Shown: positions 1 to 8,878 of the stretch, in pieces | Layout of the letters: every line of letters starts with the position of its first letter | Numbering within the stretch: position 1 is the stretch's first letter | Source of the DNA: Chromohalobacter sp. 296-RDG | GTDB taxonomy: Bacteria; Pseudomonadota; Gammaproteobacteria; Pseudomonadales; Halomonadaceae | DNA: 49,399 nt | Reading direction: 5' to 3' | Assembly: GCF_029889885.1 (NCBI RefSeq) | Contig: NZ_JARANY010000021.1 | Span: 1 to 49,399, forward strand | Notes under the pieces: model-generated | The model's database searches: none | Told to the model about the DNA's origin: nothing | What the model saw: the letters and a program-made list of their open reading frames with translations, nothing else | Translations under genes and position numbers: made by a program

Positions 1-722
1 CGAATCCATTCCAGGTCCTTCCAGGAAATGGCGGGATCGAAGTTGTTGCCGAGCCAGGCGATATAATCCTCGAGCCCCGTCGGTTGGCCGCGATAGTCCG
101 AGACGTTGCCCAGGTCGTGAGGGCGTCCATGGAGGCCCACGTCCCAGGCCCAGAAAGGATGCGTCATAGCCTGGAGCATTCGCCGCGTCGCCGCATGCTT
201 GCCGCTCATGCCGGCATGGGCATCGCGGTAACGCGCCCCCGGCACGGGCATGTCGACCGTGAAGATCAGGGTCTTGACGCCGGCGGCCTTGGCACGCTCC
301 AGCACATGCTTCATGAAGCCCCTGTCCTTCAGCACATAGAGCTGAAACCAGAGAGGGCGATCGATGGCCGAGGCCACCTCATTGATAGGGCACACCGATA
401 CCGTCGACAGCGTGAAGGGTATGCCTTTCCCGGCCGCTGCGCGCGCCGCCTGTACCTCGCCGCGCCTGGCATACATCCCCGCCAATCCCACGGGCGCCAG
501 CGCAACTGGCATGGCCATGGATTCGCCGAATAGTTCGGTTTCCAGAGACAAATGGGACATGTCCTTCAGCACGCGCTGACGCAACGCGATATCGGCAAGA
601 TCTTCGACATTGCGTCGCAGCGTATGCTCGGCGTAAGCACCCCCGTCGGCGTAGTGAAATAGAAAGGGTGGGATACGTCGCTTGGCGGCTTGGCGGTAGT
701 CCGTGGAAGCTGAAATGATCAT
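1..722 (-). CDS. lldD: L-lactate dehydrogenase, FMN-dependent (5' part; truncated by window edge)
   Basis: Quinone-linked L-lactate dehydrogenase, which oxidises L-lactate to pyruvate at the inner membrane using FMN. About 240 N-terminal codons are present; the C-terminal third, with the catalytic His/Arg and the FMN phosphate site, lies beyond the left edge. The protein opens [16 protein letters not shown] and contains [44 protein letters not shown] and [14 protein letters not shown]. These match the LldD branch of the alpha-hydroxy-acid oxidase family closely, so glycolate oxidase or mandelate dehydrogenase is unlikely. The start at 722 has only a weak AGGG ribosome site about 7 nt upstream. 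It is divergent from the regulator gene at 1096, with operators and a promoter in between. No lactate permease gene is visible on this side. Confidence 0.93.
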   Translation of the reverse strand, partial: MIISASTDYRQAAKRRIPPFLFHYADGGAYAEHTLRRNVEDLADIALRQRVLKDMSHLSLETELFGESMAMPVALAPVGLAGMYARRGEVQAARAAAGKGIPFTLSTVSVCPINEVASAIDRPLWFQLYVLKDRGFMKHVLERAKAAGVKTLIFTVDMPVPGARYRDAHAGMSGKHAATRRMLQAMTHPFWAWDVGLHGRPHDLGNVSDYRGQPTGLEDYIAWLGNNFDPAISWKDLEWI

Positions 723-861
723 GACAAGCCCTGTGCAAATGATGCGCTATCGTTGAATGGTCATCGAAGAGTCGTGCCGAACGTCCGGAGAGTGGTGACA
801 ATAGAGTGGTCAAGACATAGGCGGACGAGGATATGGAAACGGCACCTCGTCACTTTCCTTT

Positions 862-876
862 ATTGGTTTTACCAAT
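862..876. promoter_or_regulatory. LldR/PdhR-type operator O1
   Basis: ATTGGT-TTT-ACCAAT, a perfect 6+6 palindrome with a 3-base centre. It matches the ATTGGTNNNACCAAT box known for PdhR and LldR regulators of the FadR family. It lies about 15-30 bases downstream of the predicted lldD transcription start, a position suited to blocking transcription. Confidence 0.8.
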
Positions 877-896
877 TTACAAAAATGGATGAATCA

Positions 897-926
897 ACTC
901 TATGAGCGTGAACTGAAGAGTGTCAA
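897..926 (-). promoter_or_regulatory. Predicted sigma-70 promoter of lldD
   Basis: Reading the minus strand, TTGACA (926-921) is followed after 18 bases by TAGAGT (902-897). The -35 is a perfect consensus and the -10 matches at four of six positions. The start of transcription would fall near 890, just upstream of operator O1. Confidence 0.55.
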
Positions 927-1029
927 CACAGAACCCATCTATTGCACAGCAATGGCCTTGAACTTTAGTCAAAATCATAGTAGCAGACATACAAACGAAG
1001 GCTGGAGTGACGCGAAAAGATTGCGTAAA

Positions 1030-1044
1030 ATTGGTCATACCATT
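1030..1044. promoter_or_regulatory. LldR/PdhR-type operator O2
   Basis: ATTGGT-CAT-ACCATT, the same box with one deviation in the outermost pair. It sits about 50 bases upstream of the lldR start and about 145 bases upstream of the predicted lldD transcription start. Its centre is 168 bp from the centre of O1. Confidence 0.75.
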
Positions 1045-1095
1045 TATTGACTTGTTTTACGCCCGTCATCAATCACCGAGTAACGAGCGACACCC

Positions 1096-1881
1096 ATGGC
1101 CCCACAACACCTGAGACAACCGCGTCTCGCCGACGTCATCACCGAGCGACTCGAGGCCATGCTGCTCGAAGGCAGTCTCAAACCGGGAGAGAAGCTGCCT
1201 CCCGAGCGCGAATTGGCGGAGCATTTCGGCGTTTCGCGCCCTTCCCTGCGCGAGGCCATCCAGAAGCTAGCCGCGCGCGGCCTGCTCACCAGCCGCCAGG
1301 GCGGCGGCACCTTCGTCTCTGAACAGCTCAACAATAGCTATAGCGATCCGCTCCTGGAAATGCTCGCGCGGCACGGTGAGTTCAATCTCGATCTGCTCGA
1401 ATTCCGCGATGCACTGGAAGGTATATCAGCCTATTACGCCGCCTTGCGTGCCACACCCGACGACAAGGCCATGCTGCAAACGCGTTTCGAGGCACTCGAG
1501 GCCAGTTATCGGCACCCCGACCGCAGCAGCGACCCCATGCGCGAGGCCCGTGCCGACGCCGCTTTTCATCTGGCTATCGCCGAGGCGGGCCACAACGTCC
1601 TGCTGCTGCACACTATGCGCGGCCTGTTTCACCTGCTGGAGAAAAGCATCGTCGCCAATCTGGCTCATCTGTTCGAGAAGCCGGACTCCCGCGACCGCCT
1701 CATGGAACAGCATCGCGCCCTATTCGAGAGCATCGTCGCCGGCGACGCCGACGAAGCAAGGACACGTGCCCACGAACACCTGGCCTTCGTCGAGAATGGA
1801 CTGCTTGAGCTCGAACGCGCCGAGACACGCGCCCAGCGCGCGCAACGCCGTTCCCAAGGATTACCCGAACCGCCTACCTGA
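1096..1881 (+). CDS. lldR: FadR/GntR-family regulator of lactate use (LldR/PdhR type)
   Basis: Transcriptional regulator of 261 residues. The N-terminal winged helix (residues about 8-75) contains LKPGEKLPPERELAEHFGVS and RPSLREAIQKLAARGLL, followed by RQGGGTFV, the standard GntR signature. The helical FCD ligand-binding domain follows, with LEFRDALEGISAYYAALR and the conserved ADAAFHLAIAEAGHN and EQHRALFESIVAGDADEA stretches; the Asp and His residues there are the usual metal ligands. In sequence it is close to E. coli PdhR, but the divergent lldD makes lactate control the likely role, with lactate releasing it from the two palindromes upstream. Its stop lies 20 bases from the stop of the convergent ydjM-like gene. 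The ribosome site before ATG 1096 is weak (GAG). Confidence 0.85.
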   Translation: MAPQHLRQPRLADVITERLEAMLLEGSLKPGEKLPPERELAEHFGVSRPSLREAIQKLAARGLLTSRQGGGTFVSEQLNNSYSDPLLEMLARHGEFNLDLLEFRDALEGISAYYAALRATPDDKAMLQTRFEALEASYRHPDRSSDPMREARADAAFHLAIAEAGHNVLLLHTMRGLFHLLEKSIVANLAHLFEKPDSRDRLMEQHRALFESIVAGDADEARTRAHEHLAFVENGLLELERAETRAQRAQRRSQGLPEPPT

Positions 1882-1901
1882 GGCCGCCTCGTCAGGCCAC
1901 A

Positions 1902-2573
1902 TCACAGCCAGAATGTTACGCCGCGATTCACCAACTCCAGCAGCATGGCCCAGGGCGGCAGCCACGGCGCCAGGGCAACGCCCAACAGCAACCACAGGAC
2001 AGCATTGCCAGGCTCGCGATAATCGAAGAGCTTGAAGGCGGTACCGAAGGAACGCTTGAGCCGCGAGCCAACCAGGTCAACGCTGTACAGCTCGTCAAGC
2101 AACAGATGGACCAACGCGCCCCCGCTTAGCGCCAGCCCCTGGGCCCATGCCATCGGTGCCGGCTGGGCCAGCAAGTGGAAGCTCATCGCCGCCGTGCCCA
2201 TGCCGCACAGCATGCTCGCGAGCAACGAATGCCAGATGCCGCGATGCACGGTGAAACGCTTGAAGATCGCGCCAGCCAGGTAGCGTACGCCGAGATACAC
2301 ACCGCCACATGCCAGCACCAGTGGGCCCGGCGCCAGACGCGATTGCAGCCATAGCGCGCCGGCGATCACTGCCAGGACGGCCAACAGGGTGAAAATCAGA
2401 CGAATGGCGTGCGAATGATCGGAGTCGATGTCGGGCAGGATGCCGCCAAACGCCATCAATACCGCCAGGGGCCAGCCCTCGTTGAAGCTCCAGAGGCTTG
2501 CCTGCCAGCCGGCATAGGCCGCCAACGCGCCACCGCCCAGGGCAACGCCGAAATGTGTGCGAAAGTTGGCCAT
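1902..2573 (-). CDS. YdjM-type (DUF457) inner-membrane putative metal-dependent hydrolase
   Basis: Integral membrane protein of 223 residues from the YdjM/LexA-binding, inner-membrane-associated hydrolase family. It has about five hydrophobic segments. The family's conserved polar motifs are present: FRTHFGVALGGG at the N-terminus, GGILPDIDSDHS near residue 45, HRGIWHS near residue 115, and a later HLLLDELYSVDLVGSR. The clustered His and Asp residues suggest a metal site facing the membrane surface; no substrate is established for the family. It is convergent with lldR and the next gene upstream on this strand is yrdA, 128 bases away. Confidence 0.75.
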   Translation of the reverse strand: MANFRTHFGVALGGGALAAYAGWQASLWSFNEGWPLAVLMAFGGILPDIDSDHSHAIRLIFTLLAVLAVIAGALWLQSRLAPGPLVLACGGVYLGVRYLAGAIFKRFTVHRGIWHSLLASMLCGMGTAAMSFHLLAQPAPMAWAQGLALSGGALVHLLLDELYSVDLVGSRLKRSFGTAFKLFDYREPGNAVLWLLLGVALAPWLPPWAMLLELVNRGVTFWL

Positions 2574-2701
2574 GGCCCGCCCGAGACGCCCTCGACAACA
2601 CTGGATGAAAAACCAGATTATGGGGCTTCACGACGAGACAAAACAATGCGTTAAGCGAGAAAATACCGCCTCGAGCAGGCCTGACACTCACGGGCGTGTC
2701 G

Positions 2702-3241
2702 TTATACGGGGGGCTGGGCCAGGTACTCGTCCTTGAGTTTCACGTAATTCCCCGCCGTATAGGTGAAGAATGCTCGCTCGGCTTCCTTGAGCGCCCTGAG
2801 CGGCTTCGCGGGATTGCCCGCGTAGACGTATCCACTTTCCAGGTGCTTGCCCGGCGTTACCAATGCGCCAGCGGCGATGATCACCTCGTCCTCGACGATC
2901 ACGCCATCCATGACCGTGGCGCCCATGCCCACCAGCACCCGGCTGCCGATGGTGCAACCGTGCAATAGCGCCTTGTGGCCTACCGTCACGTCATCGCCGA
3001 GCGTCAGCGGATAGCCCTCGGGGTTGTAATCGCTGGCATGGGTAATGTGCAGCACGCTGCCATCCTGGATGCTGCAACGCGCGCCGATACGGATACGATG
3101 CATATCGCCACGAATCACGGTCATCGGCCATACCGAGCAATCGTCACCCAAGGTGACATCGCCCAGCACGACACATGCCGGGTCGATATAGACCCGCGCC
3201 CCCAGGCGTGGCGTCGTCCCTTTGAACGTCCGCAATGTCAT
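2702..3241 (-). CDS. yrdA: Gamma-carbonic-anhydrase-like hexapeptide protein (YrdA family)
   Basis: Protein of 179 residues built from left-handed beta-helix hexapeptide repeats. Residues about 45-140 carry the recurrent [LIV]GxxxxI/V pattern. The histidines that bind metal in gamma-carbonic anhydrases are present in SVLHITH and VTVGHKALLHGC, and GSRVLVGMGATVMDG and ESGYVYAGNPAKPLRALKEAE match E. coli YrdA. Family members bind zinc, but carbonic anhydrase activity has not been shown for most, so the function is likely but unproven. The start at 3241 has a good site (AAGGAG, 7 nt before ATG). It follows the NSS transporter on the same strand after 55 bases, and the two may be co-transcribed. 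Confidence 0.85.
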   Translation of the reverse strand: MTLRTFKGTTPRLGARVYIDPACVVLGDVTLGDDCSVWPMTVIRGDMHRIRIGARCSIQDGSVLHITHASDYNPEGYPLTLGDDVTVGHKALLHGCTIGSRVLVGMGATVMDGVIVEDEVIIAAGALVTPGKHLESGYVYAGNPAKPLRALKEAERAFFTYTAGNYVKLKDEYLAQPPV

Positions 3242-3296
3242 CCGCTCTCTCCTTTATTCCATTCATGATGGCCGGGCAGCTCATGATGCACGGGCG

Positions 3297-4637
3297 TCAC
3301 CATAGCGCCGACAACAGTACGATAACGACCAGCGGAATCGACACATAGCGTACCAACCCACGCCATAGCCGGTACCCACCAGGGCCTGCGTCCAGCGAGC
3401 GCATGGCCGTACTCGCCGGCATGATCCAGGCAGCGAAGATGGCGATCAACAACCCGCCGATGGGCAGAAAGAACTCCAGTGGCACGGTGGTCACCAGCTC
3501 GAAGAAATTCATGCCCGCCAGCCACTTCACCTCCGACAGGCTCGAGAACGAGAACACCGATAGCAAGCCGACCAACCATACCAAGGAGCCGATCAACGCT
3601 GCCGCCTTGCCTCGCTTGAGACCGGCATCGGTGAAGATCGCCACCAACGGCTCGGCCAGGTTGATCGACGAGGTCCATGTCGCCAGCAGCAGCAACAGGA
3701 AGAAAACGCCCAGCCACAACGGCCCGCCCGGTAGATCCGAAAAAGCAATGGGCAAGGTCACGAACATCAGCCCCGGCCCCTCGGCGGGATCCATACCCTG
3801 CGAGAACACCACCGAGAAAATCGCGATGCCCGCAAGCAGCGCCACGGCAACATCCAGTACCGCCACCGCCGCCACTGCACGCGGCAGACTCTGGTGATCG
3901 GGCATATAGGCACCATAGGCCATCAGCGCGCAGGCGCCTACCGCCAGGGTAAAGAAGGCGTGACCCATGGCATTGAGCACCACACTCAAGGTGATTGCCT
4001 CGAAATCAGGGGTGAATAGCCACGCCATCGCGGTGTCGAAGCCATCGGTGGTTACGGCGTAACCGACCAGCACCACCAGCAGGATGTAGAGTAACGGCAT
4101 CAGCAGGTTGTTGAGCCGTTCCAGACCTCCGGAAATACCAGCCGCGACCACCGACATGGTCAGCAATATGAATAGCGTATGGTTGAACGTCATGCGTAGC
4201 GGATCGGCGAGGAAGGCATCGAAACTGGCGCCGATCTCATCCGGCGTGCGGCCGCTGAAATTACCGTTGACCGACTCGATCAGATATTCGATCGACCATC
4301 CCGAGACCACCGAATAGAACGACAGGATGAAGAACACCGTCAACGCCCCGAATAGCCCCAGCCAGCGCCAATGCGGCGATACCCCTGCCTGTCGCGCCAG
4401 ATGCGTCAAGGCATGCATCGGCCCACGTCGTCCGGCACGCCCCACGAGGATCTCGGCCATCATTATCGGCAATCCCAGGATCAGCACGAACACCACATAC
4501 AGCAACAGGAATATCGCCCCGCCGTTTTCGCCTGTCATGTAGGGAAAGCGCCAGATATTGCCCAGGCCCACGGCCGCCCCGGTCACCGCAAGAATGAAGG
4601 CACGTCGCGACCCCCAGCGTTCCAGCGTTTCACTCAT
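3297..4637 (-). CDS. Sodium-dependent transporter, NSS/SNF family
   Basis: Neurotransmitter:sodium symporter homologue of 446 residues, predicted to import an amino acid or related solute with Na+. The first transmembrane segment carries AVGLGNIWRFPYMTGENGGA, the hallmark of the family, where the unwound part of TM1 binds sodium and substrate. About eleven further hydrophobic segments follow, as in the bacterial short NSS proteins. The start is set at 4637 (MSETLERWGSRRAF), preceded by AAGGA at 9 nt; a longer in-frame ATG 18 codons upstream lacks a ribosome site and would add a polar, non-family N-terminus. The substrate cannot be read from sequence. Confidence 0.88.
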   Translation of the reverse strand: MSETLERWGSRRAFILAVTGAAVGLGNIWRFPYMTGENGGAIFLLLYVVFVLILGLPIMMAEILVGRAGRRGPMHALTHLARQAGVSPHWRWLGLFGALTVFFILSFYSVVSGWSIEYLIESVNGNFSGRTPDEIGASFDAFLADPLRMTFNHTLFILLTMSVVAAGISGGLERLNNLLMPLLYILLVVLVGYAVTTDGFDTAMAWLFTPDFEAITLSVVLNAMGHAFFTLAVGACALMAYGAYMPDHQSLPRAVAAVAVLDVAVALLAGIAIFSVVFSQGMDPAEGPGLMFVTLPIAFSDLPGGPLWLGVFFLLLLLATWTSSINLAEPLVAIFTDAGLKRGKAAALIGSLVWLVGLLSVFSFSSLSEVKWLAGMNFFELVTTVPLEFFLPIGGLLIAIFAAWIMPASTAMRSLDAGPGGYRLWRGLVRYVSIPLVVIVLLSALW

Positions 4638-4791
4638 GGTGCTGCATCCTTCGTTACGACCTGGCGCCCGACACGGCGCCGAAAGCGCCAAGCCTAGCAG
4701 GCGCGCGGTTGGCGGCCAATCACGCCGACATTGAAAGCCGCCGGGCCCACCCCCACTTATGCTGCATTAACACGTTCATATCGAGGTGCCC

Positions 4792-6843
4792 ATGTCACGC
4801 AATCCTTTGCTCGAATCGCATGTCCTGCCGCCGTTCGATGACATCCAGCCCGAGCATGTGGTGCCGGCCATCGAGCAGCTTCTGACGGAGAATCGCCGTG
4901 ACATCGAGGTCCTCGCCAATCAGTCGCAGGTCAGCTGGGAGAACCTCGCCGCGCCGCTCGAGGCTCTCAACGACCGCCTCTCGCAGGCCTGGTCGCCGGT
5001 GTCACACCTCAATTCCACCATGAACAACGACGCGCTACGCGAAGCCTATCAAGCGTGTCTCGCCATGCTGTCCGACTACAGCACCTGGCTGGGCCAGCAT
5101 CAGGGCCTCTTCGACGCCTTCACGCGCCTGAAGGAAAGCGACGAATACGCCCACCTCGAGGAAGGTCAGCAGCGTTCCATCGATAATACCCTGCGCGATT
5201 TCCGCCTCGCCGGGGTCGATCTGGCCGAGGACAAGAAACACCGCTACGGCGAGATTCAGGCACGCTTGTCGGAACTGGCCAACACTTTCTCCAACCATGT
5301 GCTGGACGCCACTCAGGCATGGCACAAGGACTTGCCCGACGACTCGCGCCTGACCGGCCTTCCGGAAAGCGCACTGGCCACGCTCAAGGCCAACGCTGAA
5401 GCCAAAGACGTCGAGGGGTACCGCATCACGCTCGACTTCCCGAGCTTTTACCCGGTGCTTTCCTTCGCCGACGACCGCGCGCTACGCGAAGAAGTCTATA
5501 CCGCCTTCGTGACCCGCGCCTCGGACAAGGGCCCACAGGCCGGACGCTTCGATAACGCACCGATCATCGAGGAAACGCTGCGTCTGCGTCGCGAACTGGC
5601 CGAGCTGCTCGGCTTCAGCACCTATGCCGAGTATTCGCTGGCCACCAAGATGGCCGACTCACCCGAACAGGTTCTGGGCTTCCTCGGCGACCTGGCCGAC
5701 CGTGCGCATCCCCAGGCCCAGCGCGAGTTCAATGAACTGGAGGCCTTCGCCCGCGAATCGCTGGGACTCGAGACGCTGAAGCCGTGGGACATCGGCTACG
5801 CCAGCGAGAAGCTTCGCGAGGCACGCTATGCCATCTCGGAAGAGCAGCTACGCCCCTATTTCCCGGCTCCCAAGGTGATCGAGGGCCTATTCAAGGTGAC
5901 CGGCACGCTTTACGGCATCCGCTTCGCCGAGCACGACGACGTGCCGCGTTATCATTCAGACGTACGCTATTTCGAGATCCTCGACGGCGACACGCCGATC
6001 GCCGGCTTCTATCTCGATCTTTATGCCCGCGAGGGCAAACGTGGTGGTGCCTGGATGGACGAATGCCGTGTGCGCCGCACCCACGAGGACGGCAGCCTGC
6101 AATTGCCGGTCGCTTACCTGACCTGCAATTTCACGCGTCCCGTGGGCAGCAAGCCGGCGCTGCTCACCCATGACGAGGTACTGACGCTGTTCCACGAGTT
6201 CGGCCATGGCCTGCATCACATGCTGACGCGTCAAACCGTCGCCGATGTCTCAGGCATCAATGGCGTCGCCTGGGATGCGGTCGAGCTGCCCAGCCAGTTC
6301 ATGGAGAACTTCTGCTGGGAGCGCGAAGGGCTGGATATGATCGCCGCGCATGTCGACACCGGCGAGAAGCTGCCCGACGCCCTGCTCGACAAGCTGCAAG
6401 CCGCACGTAACTTCCAGTCGGCCATGGGCATGACGCGCCAACTGGAGTTGTCACTGTTCGACTTCCGCCTGCACCATGAACTCACAGCACCCGATGCTGG
6501 CGAAGTCCAAGCCCTGCTCGACGACGTACGCGACAAGACCACCGTCACGCCGCGTGTCGACTTCAATCGCTTCCAGCACGGTTTCGGACATATCTTCGCC
6601 GGTGGCTACGCGGCGGGCTACTACAGCTACAAGTGGGCGGAGGTGCTTTCGGCGGATGCCTACAGTGCCTTCGAAGACGCCGGCATCTTCGATACCGCAA
6701 CGGGCAAGCGCTTCCGTCAGGAAATCCTCGAGCGTGGTGGTTCACGTGACGCCGCCGCGCTATTCAGCGCCTTTCGCGGCCGCGCGCCCAGTATCGAACC
6801 GCTGCTTCGCCACTCGGGCATCGAGAATGCCGACGCGGCCTGA
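4792..6843 (+). CDS. prlC: Oligopeptidase A (M3 family zinc metallopeptidase)
   Basis: Cytoplasmic zinc oligopeptidase of 683 residues that cleaves short peptides, including cleaved signal peptides. The N-terminus (NPLLESHVLPPFDDIQPEHV) and length match E. coli OpdA/PrlC. The HEFGHGLHHML zinc motif (HExxH) lies near residue 468, with the downstream Glu ligand region around GVAWDAVELPSQFMENFCWE. The C-terminal substrate loop GHIFAGGYAAGYYSYKWAEV is also intact. A GTG at 4786 lies in frame two codons earlier, but GAGG at 4783-4786 is correctly placed only for ATG 4792. It is divergent from the NSS transporter and followed by yheV after 81 bases, a linkage seen in other gammaproteobacteria. Confidence 0.95.
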   Translation: MSRNPLLESHVLPPFDDIQPEHVVPAIEQLLTENRRDIEVLANQSQVSWENLAAPLEALNDRLSQAWSPVSHLNSTMNNDALREAYQACLAMLSDYSTWLGQHQGLFDAFTRLKESDEYAHLEEGQQRSIDNTLRDFRLAGVDLAEDKKHRYGEIQARLSELANTFSNHVLDATQAWHKDLPDDSRLTGLPESALATLKANAEAKDVEGYRITLDFPSFYPVLSFADDRALREEVYTAFVTRASDKGPQAGRFDNAPIIEETLRLRRELAELLGFSTYAEYSLATKMADSPEQVLGFLGDLADRAHPQAQREFNELEAFARESLGLETLKPWDIGYASEKLREARYAISEEQLRPYFPAPKVIEGLFKVTGTLYGIRFAEHDDVPRYHSDVRYFEILDGDTPIAGFYLDLYAREGKRGGAWMDECRVRRTHEDGSLQLPVAYLTCNFTRPVGSKPALLTHDEVLTLFHEFGHGLHHMLTRQTVADVSGINGVAWDAVELPSQFMENFCWEREGLDMIAAHVDTGEKLPDALLDKLQAARNFQSAMGMTRQLELSLFDFRLHHELTAPDAGEVQALLDDVRDKTTVTPRVDFNRFQHGFGHIFAGGYAAGYYSYKWAEVLSADAYSAFEDAGIFDTATGKRFRQEILERGGSRDAAALFSAFRGRAPSIEPLLRHSGIENADAA

Positions 6844-6880
6844 TACCGTTTTTTTCAATTCCGCTTTTGCAATCCTATTC

Positions 6881-6903
6881 CAACCGGGCAACGCGCCCGG
6901 TTG
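6881..6903 (+). other. Hairpin between prlC and yheV
   Basis: CAACCGGGC (6881-6889) pairs perfectly with GCCCGGTTG (6895-6903) around a 5-base loop. No T-run follows, so it is not a standard terminator for prlC. It may protect the prlC 3' end or be a site of mRNA processing before yheV. A separate run of eight Ts lies at 6849-6855 just after the prlC stop. Confidence 0.45.
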
Positions 6904-6924
6904 CCATCGTAAGAGGACGCCAAG

Positions 6925-7185
6925 ATGACGGCCAATCCCAAGCGTTTCATCGCCGGCGCCATCTGCCCGCGCTGCGCGGCCATGGATCGCATCCGTGCCT
7001 GGGAGCAGAACGGCATCCGCTATCGGGAATGCGTGTCCTGCGATTACCTCGAGCAGTTGGCCATCGATGAGAATGGCTTCGCCGAAGACCTCGCCACGCG
7101 CGTCAACCAACCACGCGAGGACGACACATCCGATGATATCCAGACCGTGCGCTTGATCGATCCGAGTGACGGCAAGACGCACTAA
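6925..7185 (+). CDS. yheV: YheV-family zinc-ribbon protein (DUF2387)
   Basis: Small cytoplasmic protein of 86 residues with two CxxC pairs, CPRCAAMD near residue 15 and CVSCDYLEQ near residue 37, which should bind one zinc ion as a ribbon. The N-terminal TANPKRFIAGAICPRC is typical of the YheV family. The function is unknown; family members occur next to prlC or potassium-efflux genes. The C-terminal third is acidic and probably flexible. The start has AGAGGA 8 nt upstream. It is followed by a strong bidirectional terminator shared with sodC. Confidence 0.85.
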   Translation: MTANPKRFIAGAICPRCAAMDRIRAWEQNGIRYRECVSCDYLEQLAIDENGFAEDLATRVNQPREDDTSDDIQTVRLIDPSDGKTH

Positions 7186-7214
7186 GGAAACACTGCATAA
7201 AGCAAGACGCATGA

Positions 7215-7240
7215 AAAAGGCTCCCGCTGGGGAGCCTTTT
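7215..7240. terminator. Bidirectional intrinsic terminator between yheV and sodC
   Basis: AAAAGGCTCCC (7215-7225) pairs with GGGAGCCTTTT (7230-7240) around a GCTG loop. The stem is flanked by A on one side and T on the other, so it serves both convergent genes. Confidence 0.9.
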
Positions 7241-7269
7241 CGTTGCCTAGCGTGGCCGATATAGAGCGA

Positions 7270-7800
7270 TCAATCTGACAAGGTTCCGCAAGCGACACGC
7301 TTGCCACCGCCGCCCAGCTTGGGCTCATCAGAATAATTGTCGCCACCGGCATGAATCATCAGGGCGCGACCGTCCAGGTCGGAGGCTTCGAGACGCGGCG
7401 CCAACACCGGCGTCGTGGCATTGCCATCCTGATCGACCATCAAGACCGGCAGGTCGCCGAGGTGACCTTCCGCATAGGGGCCCTGGTGGGTGCCCGTGTC
7501 TTCGGGGTCGTAATGACCGCCGGCGGCACCGCCCGGCACCGTTTCACCGTCTTTCTCCGACGGCTGGCAACTCGGGTTCATATGCACGTGAAAGCCGTGC
7601 ATGCCTGGCCCTAGACCCGAAAGTTCTGGTGTCAGCAGCAGACCGTGATCGGTGTCCTCAAGCGTCACGGTGCCTACGCTTTCACCGGTTCCCTGGGCAT
7701 CGACCTGGTGCATCTCGATGTCATGTTGCGCTGCCTGGGCACTTCCCAGCATCAACAGGGCACTGCCGATACCGAGCGCGATTCGGGGAGTACGTAGCAT
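7270..7800 (-). CDS. sodC: Periplasmic Cu/Zn superoxide dismutase
   Basis: Superoxide dismutase of 176 residues, exported by a Sec signal peptide (residues 1 to about 23, RIALGIGSALLMLGSAQA then AQHD). The copper ligands are in GFHVH (His71, His73). The zinc and bridging region includes GGHYDPEDTGTHQGPY and the GHLGDLP stretch. ALMIHAGGDNYSDEP and the late GGGGKRVACG, whose Cys forms the structural disulfide with PSCQP, are intact. The length fits bacterial SodC. The start has GGAG 6 nt upstream. It protects periplasmic components from superoxide. Confidence 0.94.
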   Translation of the reverse strand: MLRTPRIALGIGSALLMLGSAQAAQHDIEMHQVDAQGTGESVGTVTLEDTDHGLLLTPELSGLGPGMHGFHVHMNPSCQPSEKDGETVPGGAAGGHYDPEDTGTHQGPYAEGHLGDLPVLMVDQDGNATTPVLAPRLEASDLDGRALMIHAGGDNYSDEPKLGGGGKRVACGTLSD

Positions 7801-7872
7801 GCCTTTCTCCTATCCATGGGTGAGACGTCTACCTCCCCCAGGCTAGATGAAGAGCACGCCAGACGCCATGCA

Positions 7873-8721
7873 TCAGCTATCGCAGCGTAGATTGTCGAGC
7901 ACTCGCAACGCCGGCGTTGACTGGTTGAGCGTATAGAAATGCAGCCCCGGCGCCCCACCGTCGAGCAGACGCTGGCAAAGGTTCGAGACCACCTCCTCGC
8001 CGAAGGCCTGGATGCTTTCGCTATCGTCGCCGTAGGCTTCGAGCTGCTTGCGAATCCAGCGCGGAATGTCCGCCCCGCAGGCGTCCGAGAACCGTGCCAG
8101 CTTGGTGTAATTGCTGATCGGCATGATACCCGGCACGATCGGCGCCTCGACCCCCAACGCGCGGGCCCGCTCGAGGAAATGGAAGTAGGCGTCGGCGCTG
8201 AAGAAGTACTGCGTGATGGCGATATCGGCACCAGCCTGCATCTTGCGCACGAAATTCTGCAGATCATGCTCGTAACTGGGCGCCTGAGGATGCACCTCGG
8301 GATACGCCGCCACCGCGATCTGAAAATGGTCGCCAGTTTCCTCGCGGATGAACTCGACCAGCTCGTTGGCGTAACGCAGCTCGCCCATGCCGCCCATTCC
8401 CGAAGGCAGATCACCGCGCAGCGCGACCAGATTGGTGATGCCCGCCTCACGGAAACTTTCGAGACGCTCGCGCAATTCGCCCTTGTCGCTGCCGATGCAA
8501 GACAGGTGCGGGGCAGTGTCGATGCCACACTGGCGCACCGACTTAACGGTCTCGAAGGTCCGTGCCTGAGTCGACCCCCCGGCGCCGTAGGTGACCGAGA
8601 AGAAACGCGGACGCCGCTCGGCAAGCGTGTCGCGCACGCCTTTCAGCTTTTCCCGCCCCGCCTCGGTGTTGGGCGGAAAGAATTCGAAGCTGATGCCCAG
8701 CGGATGTTCACGCATACTCAT
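7873..8721 (-). CDS. metF: 5,10-methylenetetrahydrofolate reductase
   Basis: FAD enzyme of 282 residues that reduces methylene-THF to methyl-THF for methionine synthesis. GISFEFFPPNTEAGREKL near the N-terminus carries the Glu that acts as acid catalyst, and FFSVTYGAGGS, PHLSCIG, NLVALRGDLP and ITQYFFSADAYFHF are standard MetF landmarks. The start at 8721 (MSMREHPLG) is supported by AGAGGG 9 nt upstream. A much longer in-frame reading from 8838 adds 39 residues without family similarity. There is no sahH gene next to it and no recognisable SAH riboswitch upstream, unlike pseudomonads where sahH and metF are adjacent. Confidence 0.95.
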   Translation of the reverse strand: MSMREHPLGISFEFFPPNTEAGREKLKGVRDTLAERRPRFFSVTYGAGGSTQARTFETVKSVRQCGIDTAPHLSCIGSDKGELRERLESFREAGITNLVALRGDLPSGMGGMGELRYANELVEFIREETGDHFQIAVAAYPEVHPQAPSYEHDLQNFVRKMQAGADIAITQYFFSADAYFHFLERARALGVEAPIVPGIMPISNYTKLARFSDACGADIPRWIRKQLEAYGDDSESIQAFGEEVVSNLCQRLLDGGAPGLHFYTLNQSTPALRVLDNLRCDS

Positions 8722-8878
8722 CGATGCAACCCTCTTCATGTCATGGCGTGACCGACATAGGGTCACGTTCGTATTCGATGCCGCGCATTCTGCCGATCCC
8801 CGCCCGCGCTGACTAATGAAAGTTTCGCGGCTTGGCATTAATCCGGGTCATGGCGCGCGACGCCACGCCGCGAACGCC

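Larger units (their letters stand above)
723..1095. other. lldD-lldR divergent control region
   Basis: This 373-base gene-free stretch is more AT-rich than its flanks. It holds one convincing promoter pointing towards lldD and two FadR/LldR-type palindromes, each listed separately. The transcription start predicted from the promoter gives lldD an untranslated leader of about 170 nt, which contains the first palindrome. No open frame with a ribosome site was seen in it. Confidence 0.7.

Noticed and set aside
6849-6903. Rho-independent terminator directly after prlC
   Set aside because: The T-run precedes the hairpin instead of following it, so it cannot act as a plus-strand intrinsic terminator.
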